64,000 nucleotides of DNA from Bacteroidia bacterium (GCA_026003235.1 BPGW01000003.1:124001-188000); one strand, 5' to 3'. Counted from the first letter of the stretch, positions 29,454-38,302 are shown. Notes: a model not told the origin generated them from the letters alone. Program-made: numbers and translations.

Positions 29454-29825
29454 ATGCGCCTCCTCCTCTATGGGCCTTACCTGTACGGCCTTACCCTCTT
29501 GGTAATCGGCTTCTGGGCTAGCCGCCTGCGAGAAAAAAGCCTCTACTTTTGGGGAAGCCTGCTTCTGAGCCAAATAAGCTACTTAGGCCTTGTGCTTTTC
29601 CTTGTCCAAAACTTTGGCACCCCTACCTATCTTTTGGACATAAAAGGGCATAGCGTGACATTTTCCTATACCGGTCTCTATGTGGCGGGGCTTTCCGCCC
29701 TTTTGGGCACACTTTGGGGATTAGGGCTTTATTTTGGGCAGAAGGAAGCGTTCCCTGGACTATGGATTGGGGCTGTTTCTGGAATAGAGGCGATCGTATT
29801 GGTTGTTTTGTGGATGGTTTTCTGA
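29454..29825 (+). CDS. Small four-helix membrane protein of unknown function
   Basis: 123 aa with four clear hydrophobic helices: about 5-22, 32-50, 72-92 and 100-122. Few charged residues outside short loops (WASRLREKS and GQKEAF). It begins 15 bases after ettA and is probably co-transcribed. No family recognised. The 164 bases that follow, up to 29989, hold no gene that I can support. Confidence 0.65.
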   Translation: MRLLLYGPYLYGLTLLVIGFWASRLREKSLYFWGSLLLSQISYLGLVLFLVQNFGTPTYLLDIKGHSVTFSYTGLYVAGLSALLGTLWGLGLYFGQKEAFPGLWIGAVSGIEAIVLVVLWMVF

Positions 29826-29989
29826 GGTGACCAGGCCCAGGGGCAGCGAGGGGTTTGTCTCTCCAGCGCAAGGCGGTACAAGCCAGGGGAGGGGGTTAGG
29901 TGGTAAGCGGCCTTCCGTGTCTTAGGGCTAGAAGAAGGTAAGCCGCTGCGCCCTTCTGTTCGGCTCCAGCTTGGGGAAGGGCGCGGTTC

Positions 29990-30319
29990 TCAGGGGGTGG
30001 GCGGATCCGTTTCAGCTGAGGCCAGGTAGGCCCGGAGCAACGCCCGGAATAGCTTGCCGTGGTTGGGCACTTTGAGGTGCAGTAGCTCGTGGATGATGAC
30101 TTCACGGCGAAACTCGGCCGGCTGGCGCAGGAGGTCGGTATCAAAGGTGAGTCGCCCCCTTGAGGAGCAGCTGGCCCACTTGCGCTTCATGGGGCGAAGG
30201 TGTACTTCGCGCGGCGTGACGCCCAACCTTCGGGCCCAAGCTTCTACCTCGGCCCGGAAGAGGTCTATCGGCACGGCTTCTTCCAGCGGTACCCAGGGAG
30301 AGGGGGCGGCTTTCCTCAT
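29990..30319 (-). CDS. Short YgjP/DUF45-type zinc metallopeptidase
   Basis: 109 aa; ordinary YgjP members are about 160-240 aa, so this is an N-terminally short form. It keeps the whole catalytic core: MKRKWASCSSRGRLTFD (44-60) and the zincin site HELLHLKVPNH with H77, E78, H81 and H87. YgjP-like peptidases are often linked to type I restriction systems, and this one overlaps hsdR by 4 bases (ATGA), so it is the last gene of the restriction operon. It may remove or regulate HsdR, or act on other proteins; unproven. Confidence 0.85.
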   Translation of the reverse strand: MRKAAPSPWVPLEEAVPIDLFRAEVEAWARRLGVTPREVHLRPMKRKWASCSSRGRLTFDTDLLRQPAEFRREVIIHELLHLKVPNHGKLFRALLRAYLASAETDPPTP

Positions 30320-33270
30320 AAGGCGGCCTCGCGCAGTAGATTAAGGATCTCGTCGGCCCAAGCGACAGCGTCGCGGATACCTACCTCTATCAAGGCTTTG
30401 TACAGCTCCCTCCGCAGTTCTCTTTCCTGGCTTCGGCTGCTGCTCCAGTGGGGCCATTGCGTAAAGGCGGTTTCCATGCGGTGCGCGACTTGCTGGGCTT
30501 GGTCGGCGGGAATCCGCTTGGTACGCAGAGACCATTCCACTGCGAAGGCCTGTGGCGAGAGCGGGCTGGAGGTTCGTTCGGCCTGGGCTTGGTTCAGCTG
30601 GCTAATCAGCTCATCCAGTTCCTGGAGCGCTTGCTGGGACTCAATTTGCCGCTGCTCAAAGCGGTGGCGGATGTCTTCGGCGCGCTGGCCAATGGAGAGC
30701 AAATAGGGAGCGGTACGGCCTTGCTCTTGCACCAGGTGGTGCAGTTCCTTCAGGAGGTTGAAGACTTTGACCGTGTCGGGTTTGGGTTCCTGCAGGAGGG
30801 CCAGGAGGGTGGCCGGGGTTATCGGGCGGGTAGCTTGCGGGGGGCCGACAGCGTGGGTGCCGCTGTGTTGCTGCACAATCTGCGCCGTCTTGCGCAGGAA
30901 AGATCTATCCACCGGCACATGGGGCTCGTAGGCCTCTCGCAGCAGACGATACATCGCCACCAGCCGCTGGTAGTCTTCCAGATAAGGGCGGAGAAAGGCA
31001 TCGGGGGAAAGGATTTCGTAGAGTTCTTCCAGCTCGCGGAAGAAGCGGTAGAAGGCTTCGCGCGTTTCTTTGTCGCGCAAGCGCAGCAGGATAGATTCGG
31101 CGAGTTTATCGTCCTTGGCTGCGGGGGAGGGAGCGAGAGAGCTGCCGAGGGTGAGGTACTCTTGGCGGGCTTTTTCCATCAGGGCATCAAAGCGCTGCTG
31201 GAGCACCTCCAGGCCTTCCACGAGGCCGCTCACGTCCTGCGAATCAAAAGCCAAGGCCCGCTCCAGGTTCTCAAAGATGCCCACAAAGTCCAAAATCAGC
31301 CCGCTGGTTTTGCGCTGGCCTTCCTCGCTTTCGTAGGGGCGGTTGACGCGGGCAATCGCCTGCAAGAGCACATGGTCGCGCATCGGCTTATCCAAGTACA
31401 GGCAGTAGAGGATGGGCGCGTCGTAGCCTGTGAGCAGTTTTTCGGTGACGATGAAGATCTGCGGGTTTTCGCCTGGCTTGCGGAAGGCTTGGCGCAGGCG
31501 TGTTTCTTCTTCCTCTTTCAAGTGGTAGCGTTTGAGATGCGGCGGGTCGTGGTGAGCGGCGCTGATGATCACCGCGCTCCACTCGGCAGGCAGGTAGCGA
31601 TCCAGAGCTTCTTTGTACAAGGCGCAGGCCTCGCGGTCCGCCGCCACCAGAAAGGCCTTATAGCCCATGGGCTGAACGTAGCGCCGGAAGTGGTCCGCGA
31701 CGAAGGCGGCCACTTTGTCTACCCGTTCGGGGTTCTTCAGGAGGGAGGTCAGCGTGACGGCGCGCTCAAGGACGCGGTTGAGTTCTTCCACTTCGGCCAC
31801 GCCCTCCAGGCTCGCCAATGCCCAGAATTCGCGCTCCATGGTTTGTGGGTCCACCCTTAGGTCATTGGGCGCCAGCTGATAGTGCAGGGGTACCGTGGTG
31901 CCGTCCTGAATGGATTCCCGGATAGCGTATTTGTCCAGGTAAGGACGGCCCGTTGGGCTGCGCGCGTCCTCGGCGCCAAACACCTTGAAGGTACCTTTGC
32001 CATGCGCCGTGCGGTCAATGGGCGTGCCGGTAAAGCCCACCAAGACGGCCTGGGGCAGCGCACCCATGAGGTAGTTGCCCAGCTGGCCGCCGGTGCTGCG
32101 ATGCGCCTCATCCACCAACACAAACACATTGCGCCGCCGGCAGAGATCGGCGGGCATGCCGTCAAACTTGTGGATCATCGTTACCACCAAGCCGCGGGTA
32201 TCGGCCTGGAGGAGCTGGCGGAGGTGATCCTTGGAACGCGCCAGGTGCACCCGTCCAAAGCCCACCGCTTCCAGGTTCTGGAAGAGTTGGCTTTCCAGCT
32301 CGTTGCGATCCACAATCAGCAGGACGGTGGGGTTGTCAAAGCGGGGGTCCTCAATCAATCGGCGGGCAAGGGTGAGCATGGTGTACGTCTTGCCGGAGCC
32401 TTGGGTGTGCCAGATGAGGCCGCGGCGAGGTGCCTCCGGCTTCGTTACCGCTTCATAGCAACGCGCCAGGACCCGCTCGGTGGCGCGCATCTGGTGCGGG
32501 CGCAAGACAATCTTTTGCAATTCGCCGTCCTTGCGGGCAAAAAGGATGTACTCCGTCAGCAGGCGCAGCACACGCCGCGGCGCCATAAAGGACTTGACGA
32601 GCCTCTCAAAATCGGGCGGGTAGGCCCCGCTTACCTCCTCCCGCCAATTGAAAAGCGCCTTACGCGAAAGGGACCAGGTGGCCCCGTACAAAAATTGCGC
32701 CAGGTTGGTCAGGGCAAAGAGTTGGACCTGGGCCATCAGCTCGGGCGCTTCCTGATGGTAGCGCCTCAGCTGATCCAAGGCCTCGGCCAGGCCCTCCGGA
32801 CGGGTGGCGGCTTTGGTCTCTACCACCAGAACGGGGATGCCGTTCACCAGGAAAACCACATCGGCGCGGATGCGGCGCGCACCGCTCTGGAAGGTAAACT
32901 CCTCCGTCACGTGGAATTGGTTGGCTTCGGGCTTTTCTGCCTCTAGCAGACGCAGCTGGCGCTCGCGGCGTTCGGCCGCAACGGCGAAGGTCTTTAGCCC
33001 CTTGAGGTATTCCCAGGCTTCGCGGTTGCCCTCAATGTCGGCGCGCAGGGCAAGCAGCCGGCGGATCACCTCTTCGGCCTGAGCGGCCTCGGTCACCACC
33101 CCGGGGTTGAGGCGCTGGAGGGCCTCCACCAGCACGGCTTGCAGGAAGGGCTTATCCAAGCCGCCACGCAGCCGCAGGGCTTCGTCGGGGGGAAGGTAGG
33201 CCCAGCCCGCTTCCGTCGCGTAGCGGATAAGCGGGTTTTGGACAGTGTGACGCTCGGATGCCAGGGTCAT
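30316..33270 (-). CDS. hsdR: Type I restriction enzyme R subunit
   Basis: 984 aa, normal for HsdR. The N-terminal nuclease domain has the ExK site: FQSGARRIRADVVFLVNGIP then VLVVETK, giving D (ADVV) and E-x-K (ETK). The motor domain follows with Walker A GLIWHTQGSGKTYTML (about 280-295), the DEAH box VLVDEAHRSTGG, motif III GFTGTPI, and motif VI QAIARVNRPY. A C-terminal helical region binds the methylase core. HsdR translocates DNA using ATP and cuts far from the recognition site when the HsdM2S complex finds unmethylated DNA. Begins 2 bases after the RAYT stop; no frameshift seen. Confidence 0.96.
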   Translation of the reverse strand: MTLASERHTVQNPLIRYATEAGWAYLPPDEALRLRGGLDKPFLQAVLVEALQRLNPGVVTEAAQAEEVIRRLLALRADIEGNREAWEYLKGLKTFAVAAERRERQLRLLEAEKPEANQFHVTEEFTFQSGARRIRADVVFLVNGIPVLVVETKAATRPEGLAEALDQLRRYHQEAPELMAQVQLFALTNLAQFLYGATWSLSRKALFNWREEVSGAYPPDFERLVKSFMAPRRVLRLLTEYILFARKDGELQKIVLRPHQMRATERVLARCYEAVTKPEAPRRGLIWHTQGSGKTYTMLTLARRLIEDPRFDNPTVLLIVDRNELESQLFQNLEAVGFGRVHLARSKDHLRQLLQADTRGLVVTMIHKFDGMPADLCRRRNVFVLVDEAHRSTGGQLGNYLMGALPQAVLVGFTGTPIDRTAHGKGTFKVFGAEDARSPTGRPYLDKYAIRESIQDGTTVPLHYQLAPNDLRVDPQTMEREFWALASLEGVAEVEELNRVLERAVTLTSLLKNPERVDKVAAFVADHFRRYVQPMGYKAFLVAADREACALYKEALDRYLPAEWSAVIISAAHHDPPHLKRYHLKEEEETRLRQAFRKPGENPQIFIVTEKLLTGYDAPILYCLYLDKPMRDHVLLQAIARVNRPYESEEGQRKTSGLILDFVGIFENLERALAFDSQDVSGLVEGLEVLQQRFDALMEKARQEYLTLGSSLAPSPAAKDDKLAESILLRLRDKETREAFYRFFRELEELYEILSPDAFLRPYLEDYQRLVAMYRLLREAYEPHVPVDRSFLRKTAQIVQQHSGTHAVGPPQATRPITPATLLALLQEPKPDTVKVFNLLKELHHLVQEQGRTAPYLLSIGQRAEDIRHRFEQRQIESQQALQELDELISQLNQAQAERTSSPLSPQAFAVEWSLRTKRIPADQAQQVAHRMETAFTQWPHWSSSRSQERELRRELYKALIEVGIRDAVAWADEILNLLREAAL

Positions 33271-33272
33271 GG

Positions 33273-33812
33273 TTACCGCTCTGTGAGGTGGGTCCGCATT
33301 TCTCGTGCCAGCGGCTCCTCAGCAATGGATTTGGGGTTGTGTTTGTCCATGTGCCAGCGCAGGGGGTTTTCGCGAAGGTACTGGCGCATGGCGTCCAGGG
33401 CCCGTTCATGGCGGATGAGGGGTTCGTCATAGTTGCGCCCCCAGACGGTCGCGCCGAACCGTTCGATAGGGGCACAGCGCCGTCGTGCCCCAACACCAAC
33501 TGCGGCCTCGTGCGCGTTTTCCCCCGCGGCGTTGTCCACAATCCAAATAATCCCATGCACGTGGTTGGGCATCACGACGAACTGATTGTCCTGCAATCGC
33601 ACATACGGACGAATCTGCGCGGTTTTGAACCCTTCTTCGCGGACAATCTCACCCCAGGCGTTTAATTGCATTTTTCCCTTCACCACAGACCCAAGCAGGG
33701 ACGCGCGCTCGTAGGTGCAGATAGGGATAAAATACGCCCCCGGTTGGGTGTAATCGTACCCTTTCGACCGAATAGAGCGCCGAGGGTGGCGGGTTGGGTC
33801 ATGCCGAGACAT
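33273..33812 (-). CDS. RAYT-type (REP-associated) Y1 transposase inside the restriction operon
   Basis: 179 aa. The HUH metal motif is H84-x-H86 (VVMPNHVHGIIWI), and the likely catalytic Tyr is Y145 in MRQYLRENPLRW, the arrangement of the REP-associated tyrosine transposases (IS200/IS605 relatives). The opening RSKGYDYTQPGAYFIP and ICTYERASLL is also typical. RAYTs are single-copy domesticated Y1 enzymes that act on short palindromic REP sequences. No clear terminal hairpins flank the gene. Its ATG lies 14 bases inside the end of the hsdS remnant and its stop is 2 bases before hsdR, so it reads as a member of the operon, not a fresh insertion. Confidence 0.9.
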   Translation of the reverse strand: MSRHDPTRHPRRSIRSKGYDYTQPGAYFIPICTYERASLLGSVVKGKMQLNAWGEIVREEGFKTAQIRPYVRLQDNQFVVMPNHVHGIIWIVDNAAGENAHEAAVGVGARRRCAPIERFGATVWGRNYDEPLIRHERALDAMRQYLRENPLRWHMDKHNPKSIAEEPLAREMRTHLTER

Positions 33813-34397
33813 GGGGCTCCTCCTGTTGGAAACGGGCGATGAAGTCCGCCGGCAGCCGCCGTTTTGCTGTCATCAGCTCGTGCAGGAGGGTCCTAAAAAG
33901 CGCCTCCAGCGCACGCCCATACGCCTCCTCCGCCTCAATGCGCCGATCCACCGCCCGCAGCATGCGGGCGATCTCCTGCTGCTCGGCAGAGGAGGGGGGG
34001 AGGGGGATGAGGAATACTGCCTGTTGACGTGAGGGCATTTACTTCGGCTGCCTGTCCGTTCTGGGACACAGTTTCGCCAGATGCCGCACTTTGGTCGTCA
34101 AAAAGATAGAAGCGATAGTTGCTGGTTAAGCGTTACTCATGCGGGTCACTCCTCAACCGATTAAGTGGAAGCAAGCACAGCGGTTCTGGTACAGATGACC
34201 AAGTAAAAGCCTGTCCTGACCTGAGCCGTCCGAGCATCAGAACCATATCTTCCAGACCTCAAGTAAGCGGATTTGGGAATCTTCTGCGTCTGGACACCAC
34301 AGGCTAAGTTACATTGTCCCATTCCGCGGCCATATTCGGATATGTCAGTAAGTACGCAACTCTTGGACCAACAGCTTCACGCCGGGCGGATGCGGCC
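33799..34397 (-). pseudogene. hsdS: Decayed second half of hsdS (TRD2 remnant and C-terminal helix)
   Basis: The last 79 codons (33799-34038) read as the final conserved region of an HsdS subunit: IPLPPSSAEQQEIARMLRAV followed by DRRIEAEEAYGRALEALFRT. Between 34040 and 34397 all minus-strand frames are interrupted by stops, yet fragments of a target-recognition domain survive in different frames, notably KIPKSAYLRSGRY at 34245-34283, a motif common at the start of HsdS recognition domains. The frame of the intact first half ends at 34398 straight after the second-domain opening (GPLPAHWQVVKLGEV). Several frameshifts and stops separate the pieces, so this half is no longer one protein. Confidence 0.75.
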
Positions 34398-35141
34398 CTA
34401 AACCAGCGTTCCCACCTCACCCAACTTTACCACTTGCCAGTGGGCGGGGAGGGGGCCGATTTCGGTGTCCTGGAGGGGCACGTGATCGGTCTGGTGCGTG
34501 GGCACCGGTCCGTAGGTGAAAAGGTGGCGCATCAAGCTCTTTTTGAATTCCTTGAGTGCGGCGACCACCCGCTCGCTCGCCTCCTTCGCCCGCTGCACCG
34601 TGCGCAACACATGGGCAATCGCTCGCTGCTCAGCAAGCGGAGGAAGGGGGATTACAAGATTTTGAATAAATCTATAGTTCGCTTCTTTCTTGAAACCTCT
34701 AAATCTTATTTCCTGATCAAAAATGGACCTAAATAAACTTGTCCTCATATACCACCATAAATATTCAGCATTTACCCACTCCTTCAACGCATAGAATTCG
34801 TAGTGTGTCGTGGCTGCGACTTGCTGCGTCAACAAAGCTATAGCACCTTGATGAAGGTTAATCTTTGAAGATACCAATACAGCCTGCCTTCCTGGTATGA
34901 ATAAGTCAGTATTCGTTTTTCTTATAGATCTTAGGACAATTTTTCCGGTATCAAATGATATCTTTTCTATTATTGGAATATTCCCCTTATAGTCCTTATA
35001 AGAAACCTTTATCCTATCTGGATACATCACCTCCCCCAACCTTACCACCTGCCAGTCGGCGGGGAGGGGTCCGAGTTCGGTCATTTTATAACCGTCGGGC
35101 GGGATCTCTTTCATCACCGGTTTCCCATTTGCCGTGTTCAT
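34398..35141 (-). CDS. hsdS: Half-length type I restriction specificity subunit
   Basis: 247 aa from ATG 35141 (MNTANGKPVMKEIPPDGYKM), about half to 60% of a normal HsdS. It contains the first target-recognition domain (about 20-150, AT-rich DNA), the central conserved helix (IPLPPLAEQRAIAHVLRTVQ), then the beginning of the repeat for domain two (PLPAHWQVVKLGEVGTLV) where it stops. One-domain HsdS proteins can pair as dimers and give a palindromic recognition site, so it may still work. Start chosen because it overlaps the stop of the 57-aa ORF (ATGA); the longer frame to 35210 lacks HsdS-like sequence. Confidence 0.8.
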   Translation of the reverse strand: MNTANGKPVMKEIPPDGYKMTELGPLPADWQVVRLGEVMYPDRIKVSYKDYKGNIPIIEKISFDTGKIVLRSIRKTNTDLFIPGRQAVLVSSKINLHQGAIALLTQQVAATTHYEFYALKEWVNAEYLWWYMRTSLFRSIFDQEIRFRGFKKEANYRFIQNLVIPLPPLAEQRAIAHVLRTVQRAKEASERVVAALKEFKKSLMRHLFTYGPVPTHQTDHVPLQDTEIGPLPAHWQVVKLGEVGTLV

Positions 35142-35311
35142 TTTGAGTTCTCCAAAATACTTTTCGGCATTTTCGCCAAATAATCGCCAAAATTGCCAAG
35201 TCCTCGCCAAATCGATCGAGAATACCGCCGCAGGCGCAGATTTTCGGGCAGAGAAACGCCCGCATGGATGTCCAATATGTCCGAAAAATGTCCGTTATTG
35301 AGCCAGAACAT
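35138..35311 (-). CDS. 57-aa ORF between the AlbA_2 ATPase and hsdS
   Basis: ATG at 35311, stop at 35138; opens MFWLNNGHFSDILDIHAGVS and ends MPKSILENSK. It overlaps the end of the AlbA_2 gene by 17 bases and its TGA overlaps the hsdS ATG (ATGA), the coupling seen at other joints of this operon. That spacing, not the sequence, is the argument for coding. No motif recognised; mildly basic and without membrane segment. Confidence 0.35.
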   Translation of the reverse strand: MFWLNNGHFSDILDIHAGVSLPENLRLRRYSRSIWRGLGNFGDYLAKMPKSILENSK

Positions 35312-36635
35312 AGCGCCTTCCTTTCTTTTGGCCCTCTGCCTTCACTAAGCCTTTGTCCACAAGTGCCTGCAGATCACGCTGAGTAGTTTTTACCGTGAAT
35401 TGAGGGAAAAGTCGGTGCAGTTCGCCCGTCGAGGCACCAGGGCGACTGCGTAGAAAGGCAATGATCTGAATCTGCCGTTCGTTCAAGCCCATCGCCTGGA
35501 GGCGTTCGGGGGTGTAGGGGTCTTGGCTGAAGACCACGCGCAGCCCACCCTGCCAGTTGGCGAATGCGGGGGTGGGTAGGCCCTGGGCACGGCACAGCTG
35601 CACGATGCGTGTGGTGCCGGTGCCCCACTGCTCAATAATGCCCGCATAATAAAAGACCTGGGCCAGCAAGGGATTGCGCTTGACCGAGCTGTGCGGACCG
35701 TAGAGCTGCTCCACCGTCAGCGGCGGCGGCAACTCGCCTGGGCTCCAGACCTGCAGGCGGTCTTCTTCCAGCCGAATCTGGATATCCGACGGGTAGGTGT
35801 AATCGCGATGGATGAGGGCGTTGACCACCGCTTCACGCAGGGCGTCGAGGGGATACTCCCATACCTCGCGGCGTTGCAAGCCCTCCAGGGACAGCTCCTT
35901 CACGCGGATGTCAAAGCGCACCTTGAGCACCTGCCGAAAGCGCTCCATCACACCCTCCAGCTGTTGCCAGAGAGTGCCTCGGAAGTCGTGGCTGTCCAGG
36001 ATTTGGTTGTCTCGGAACAGCCCGATGCGTACCTGCGCCAGCGGGAATAGGCGTTGCGGGTTTTGGGCAAAGAGCAGCACCGCCGCGTTGGTAAGTTTCC
36101 CTTCACGGATAAGCCCCAGGTTTTGCAAGGTCGCCTGCGGATGTTGCGGGTCTATGAAGGGCAACCTGTCGCGGGCAAGGCGTGCAAAATGGCGCAGCGC
36201 CTCCTCGTCCAGATACTGAGGCCCCCACTCGCTGACGAGACCGTCCCAGTGGAGGCCTAAGCGCTGCATGACCTGGCGCGCCAGTTCGTCTTGGGCAAAG
36301 TCGCGGTTCGTGGAGCCGACCCGACGCAGATAACGCCCCCGATAGGCGACCAGCCGCGCGGCGGGTTCCACCGTAATGCGAATCACAGGACGACCCTGCA
36401 GCGATACGATTTCCACCGAAGGTGTGATCCCCAGATGCGCAGCGATTTGATTGGTGATGCGTTGGATTTCGCGGTCGTCTGCCTGTGCGCCCACGACAGT
36501 ACCATCGTCCTGGATGCCAATCCAGAGCGTGCCTCCATCGGTGTTCGCGAAAGCCGCCAGGTCCTCCAAGGCGCGCTCCGTCCATTCGCGTTTCCACTCT
36601 ATCGTTTGACTTTCCGTTGGCATCTGGGCTGTCAT
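35295..36635 (-). CDS. AlbA_2 (Schlafen-like) and HATPase domain protein in the restriction operon
   Basis: 446 aa. Residues 1-125 are an AlbA_2/Schlafen-type domain: TIEWKREWTERALEDLAAFA and NTDGGTLWIGIQDDGTVVG are diagnostic. Residues about 245-390 carry a GHKL ATPase-like part (LREAVVNALIHRDY, then LQVWSPGELPPPL and GTGTTRIVQLC). The C-terminus (about 390-446) is a winged-helix DNA-binding region (LNERQIQIIAFLRSRPGAST). Such proteins are common in bacterial genomes, often beside type I restriction systems, and may regulate transcription or take part in defence. The ATG overlaps the hsdM stop (ATGA), so it is translated with hsdM. Confidence 0.88.
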   Translation of the reverse strand: MTAQMPTESQTIEWKREWTERALEDLAAFANTDGGTLWIGIQDDGTVVGAQADDREIQRITNQIAAHLGITPSVEIVSLQGRPVIRITVEPAARLVAYRGRYLRRVGSTNRDFAQDELARQVMQRLGLHWDGLVSEWGPQYLDEEALRHFARLARDRLPFIDPQHPQATLQNLGLIREGKLTNAAVLLFAQNPQRLFPLAQVRIGLFRDNQILDSHDFRGTLWQQLEGVMERFRQVLKVRFDIRVKELSLEGLQRREVWEYPLDALREAVVNALIHRDYTYPSDIQIRLEEDRLQVWSPGELPPPLTVEQLYGPHSSVKRNPLLAQVFYYAGIIEQWGTGTTRIVQLCRAQGLPTPAFANWQGGLRVVFSQDPYTPERLQAMGLNERQIQIIAFLRSRPGASTGELHRLFPQFTVKTTQRDLQALVDKGLVKAEGQKKGRRYVLAQ

Positions 36636-38203
36636 GGCTCTTGCCTGAAGCCCAAAGTTTGCAATATTTCTCGAAGCGCTTTTTCGGCTTGGGCCCGCTC
36701 TTCCTGGGCTTCGTCCAGGCGCACGAGGGCCTCCTCCAGCGGCAGGACGTCCTCGCCGCCGTTTGCGCTTACATAGCGGCTGGGCGAGAGGTTGTAATCG
36801 TTGCGGGCGGCTTCGTCTTGGGTGATGAGGGCAGAGAGTCCCTCGCGTGCTTCCCAGTTTTGATACAGCTGGGCGATGGTGTGGATGTGCGTGTCTTGGA
36901 GGTAGTTTTTGGGTCTGCCTTTGGCAAAGAGTTGGCTGGCGTTGATGAGCAGGATTTGGCCTTTATGGCGCTTGCGGCGGTTGATCAGGAGGATCACGCC
37001 TGGGGCGGTGGTGTTGTAGAAGAGGTTTTCGGGCAGGAGGATCACCGCTTCGATCAGGTCGCGTTCCACGAAGGCTTTGCGGATGTCGCGCTCGCGGCTT
37101 GCGCCTTGGTTGCCACTGCCGCGGCTCACGGCGCCGGTATCCAACACCACCGCCATGCGTCCGGTGTCGTTGAGCGAAGCCAGCATGTGCTGCAGCCAGC
37201 CCCAGTCCGCGCTGGAGCCAGGCGGCGCCCCATACGGAAAGCGCCCGAAGGGGTCGTTCTCGTACAGATCGGTGGGGAACTTCTGGTTCCACATGGGGTT
37301 GGCCACCACCAGGTCAAAGGTTTGGAGCCGTCCGCTTGCCTCGCGAAAGGCGGGGTGGCGCAGGGTATCCCCGAGGCGGATGTCGGCCTCCAGGTCGTGG
37401 ATGACGGCGTTCATGCGCGCGATAGCGAAGGTGGCCGGGTTGATCTCCTGACCATAGAGCTTGAGCGGGCGGATTTGAGAGGGCAGGCGGCGACGGCCGT
37501 TCTGGTCCTGGCCGTACTTTTCCAGCAGGTGCAGGTGGCTCTTGATCAGGAGCCCCCCAGACCCGCAGGCCGGGTCATAGACCGTCATGCCCGGTTCGGG
37601 CTCCAGGAGGCGCGCCATGAGGAGGCCGACTTCGCGCGGGGTGTAGAATTCGCCGGCGCTCTGGCCTTGGTCTTCGGCGAACTTGCGCAGGAGGTACTCA
37701 TAAGCGCGGCCCAGCACGTCCGGCTCCACATCATGCAAGCCGAGGCGCCGGCGCGAGAGCACCTCTATCAGCGCCGCCAGATGGTCATCGGGGAGGATGC
37801 GCTGGCCAGCGGCGGTGGCGTTGAAATCCACCATGTCAATCACCCCGGAAAGGCTGGGGTTTTCGCGCGCCACCGCTCGGACGGCATCGGTCAAGTATTG
37901 CCCCAAGTGGGTGGTCTGATGGCGGATGCTGGGCCATCGGGCGTTTTCGGGGATGTAGAATCGGACCACGCCATGGCCCTTGGCGATGAGCCCCCGTTCG
38001 CGCTCCCCTTCTATAATGTGCGTCGCCGTTTGCCAGCTGCCGTACTCCTTGCTCAGGCGCGCCAGTTCGTCCTCAAACACATCGGAGAGGCGCTTCAAAA
38101 AGACCAGCGGCAGGATGTAGTCCTTGAATTTGGGGGCGTCCACTGGCCCGCGCAGGGCGCAGGCAGCCTCCCATAGCCAGGCTTCCAGCTCTTGGGCGGG
38201 CAT
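36632..38203 (-). CDS. hsdM: Type I restriction-modification methylase M subunit
   Basis: 523 aa from ATG 38203 (MPAQELEAWLWEAACAL). Residues 1-150 are the HsdM N-terminal helical domain (YILPLVFLKRLSDVFEDELARL). The methylase core has motif I (MTVYDPACGSGGLLIKSH) for S-adenosylmethionine and motif IV NPMW in VVANPMWNQKFP, in place of the classical NPPF/Y but common in this subfamily. Also seen: QSAGEFYTPREVGLLMARLL, the usual pre-motif I block. It makes N6-methyladenine with the HsdS partner. First gene of the island. A promoter-like TATTTTTG lies about 100 bases upstream (38303-38310). Confidence 0.95.
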   Translation of the reverse strand: MPAQELEAWLWEAACALRGPVDAPKFKDYILPLVFLKRLSDVFEDELARLSKEYGSWQTATHIIEGERERGLIAKGHGVVRFYIPENARWPSIRHQTTHLGQYLTDAVRAVARENPSLSGVIDMVDFNATAAGQRILPDDHLAALIEVLSRRRLGLHDVEPDVLGRAYEYLLRKFAEDQGQSAGEFYTPREVGLLMARLLEPEPGMTVYDPACGSGGLLIKSHLHLLEKYGQDQNGRRRLPSQIRPLKLYGQEINPATFAIARMNAVIHDLEADIRLGDTLRHPAFREASGRLQTFDLVVANPMWNQKFPTDLYENDPFGRFPYGAPPGSSADWGWLQHMLASLNDTGRMAVVLDTGAVSRGSGNQGASRERDIRKAFVERDLIEAVILLPENLFYNTTAPGVILLINRRKRHKGQILLINASQLFAKGRPKNYLQDTHIHTIAQLYQNWEAREGLSALITQDEAARNDYNLSPSRYVSANGGEDVLPLEEALVRLDEAQEERAQAEKALREILQTLGFRQEP

Positions 38204-38302
38204 CAGCTTGGATCCGTTAGCCTGACAGCGCAGCGCAGGTCCAAGTAAAGTAGGGGATGACGTCGGGCTGGGGCTGTAGACTTTGGGATACGCCGCATGC
38301 GG

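Noticed and set aside
29826-29989. Possible small RNA or gene between the membrane protein and the YgjP gene
   Set aside because: No stable hairpin, promoter or plausible frame could be recognised by eye.
30448-31860. 470-codon plus-strand frame opposite hsdR
   Set aside because: Shadow of hsdR; composition follows the complementary codons and no domain is visible.
36485-38176. 563-codon plus-strand frame opposite hsdM
   Set aside because: Shadow of hsdM and the AlbA_2 gene; no start signal or protein motif.
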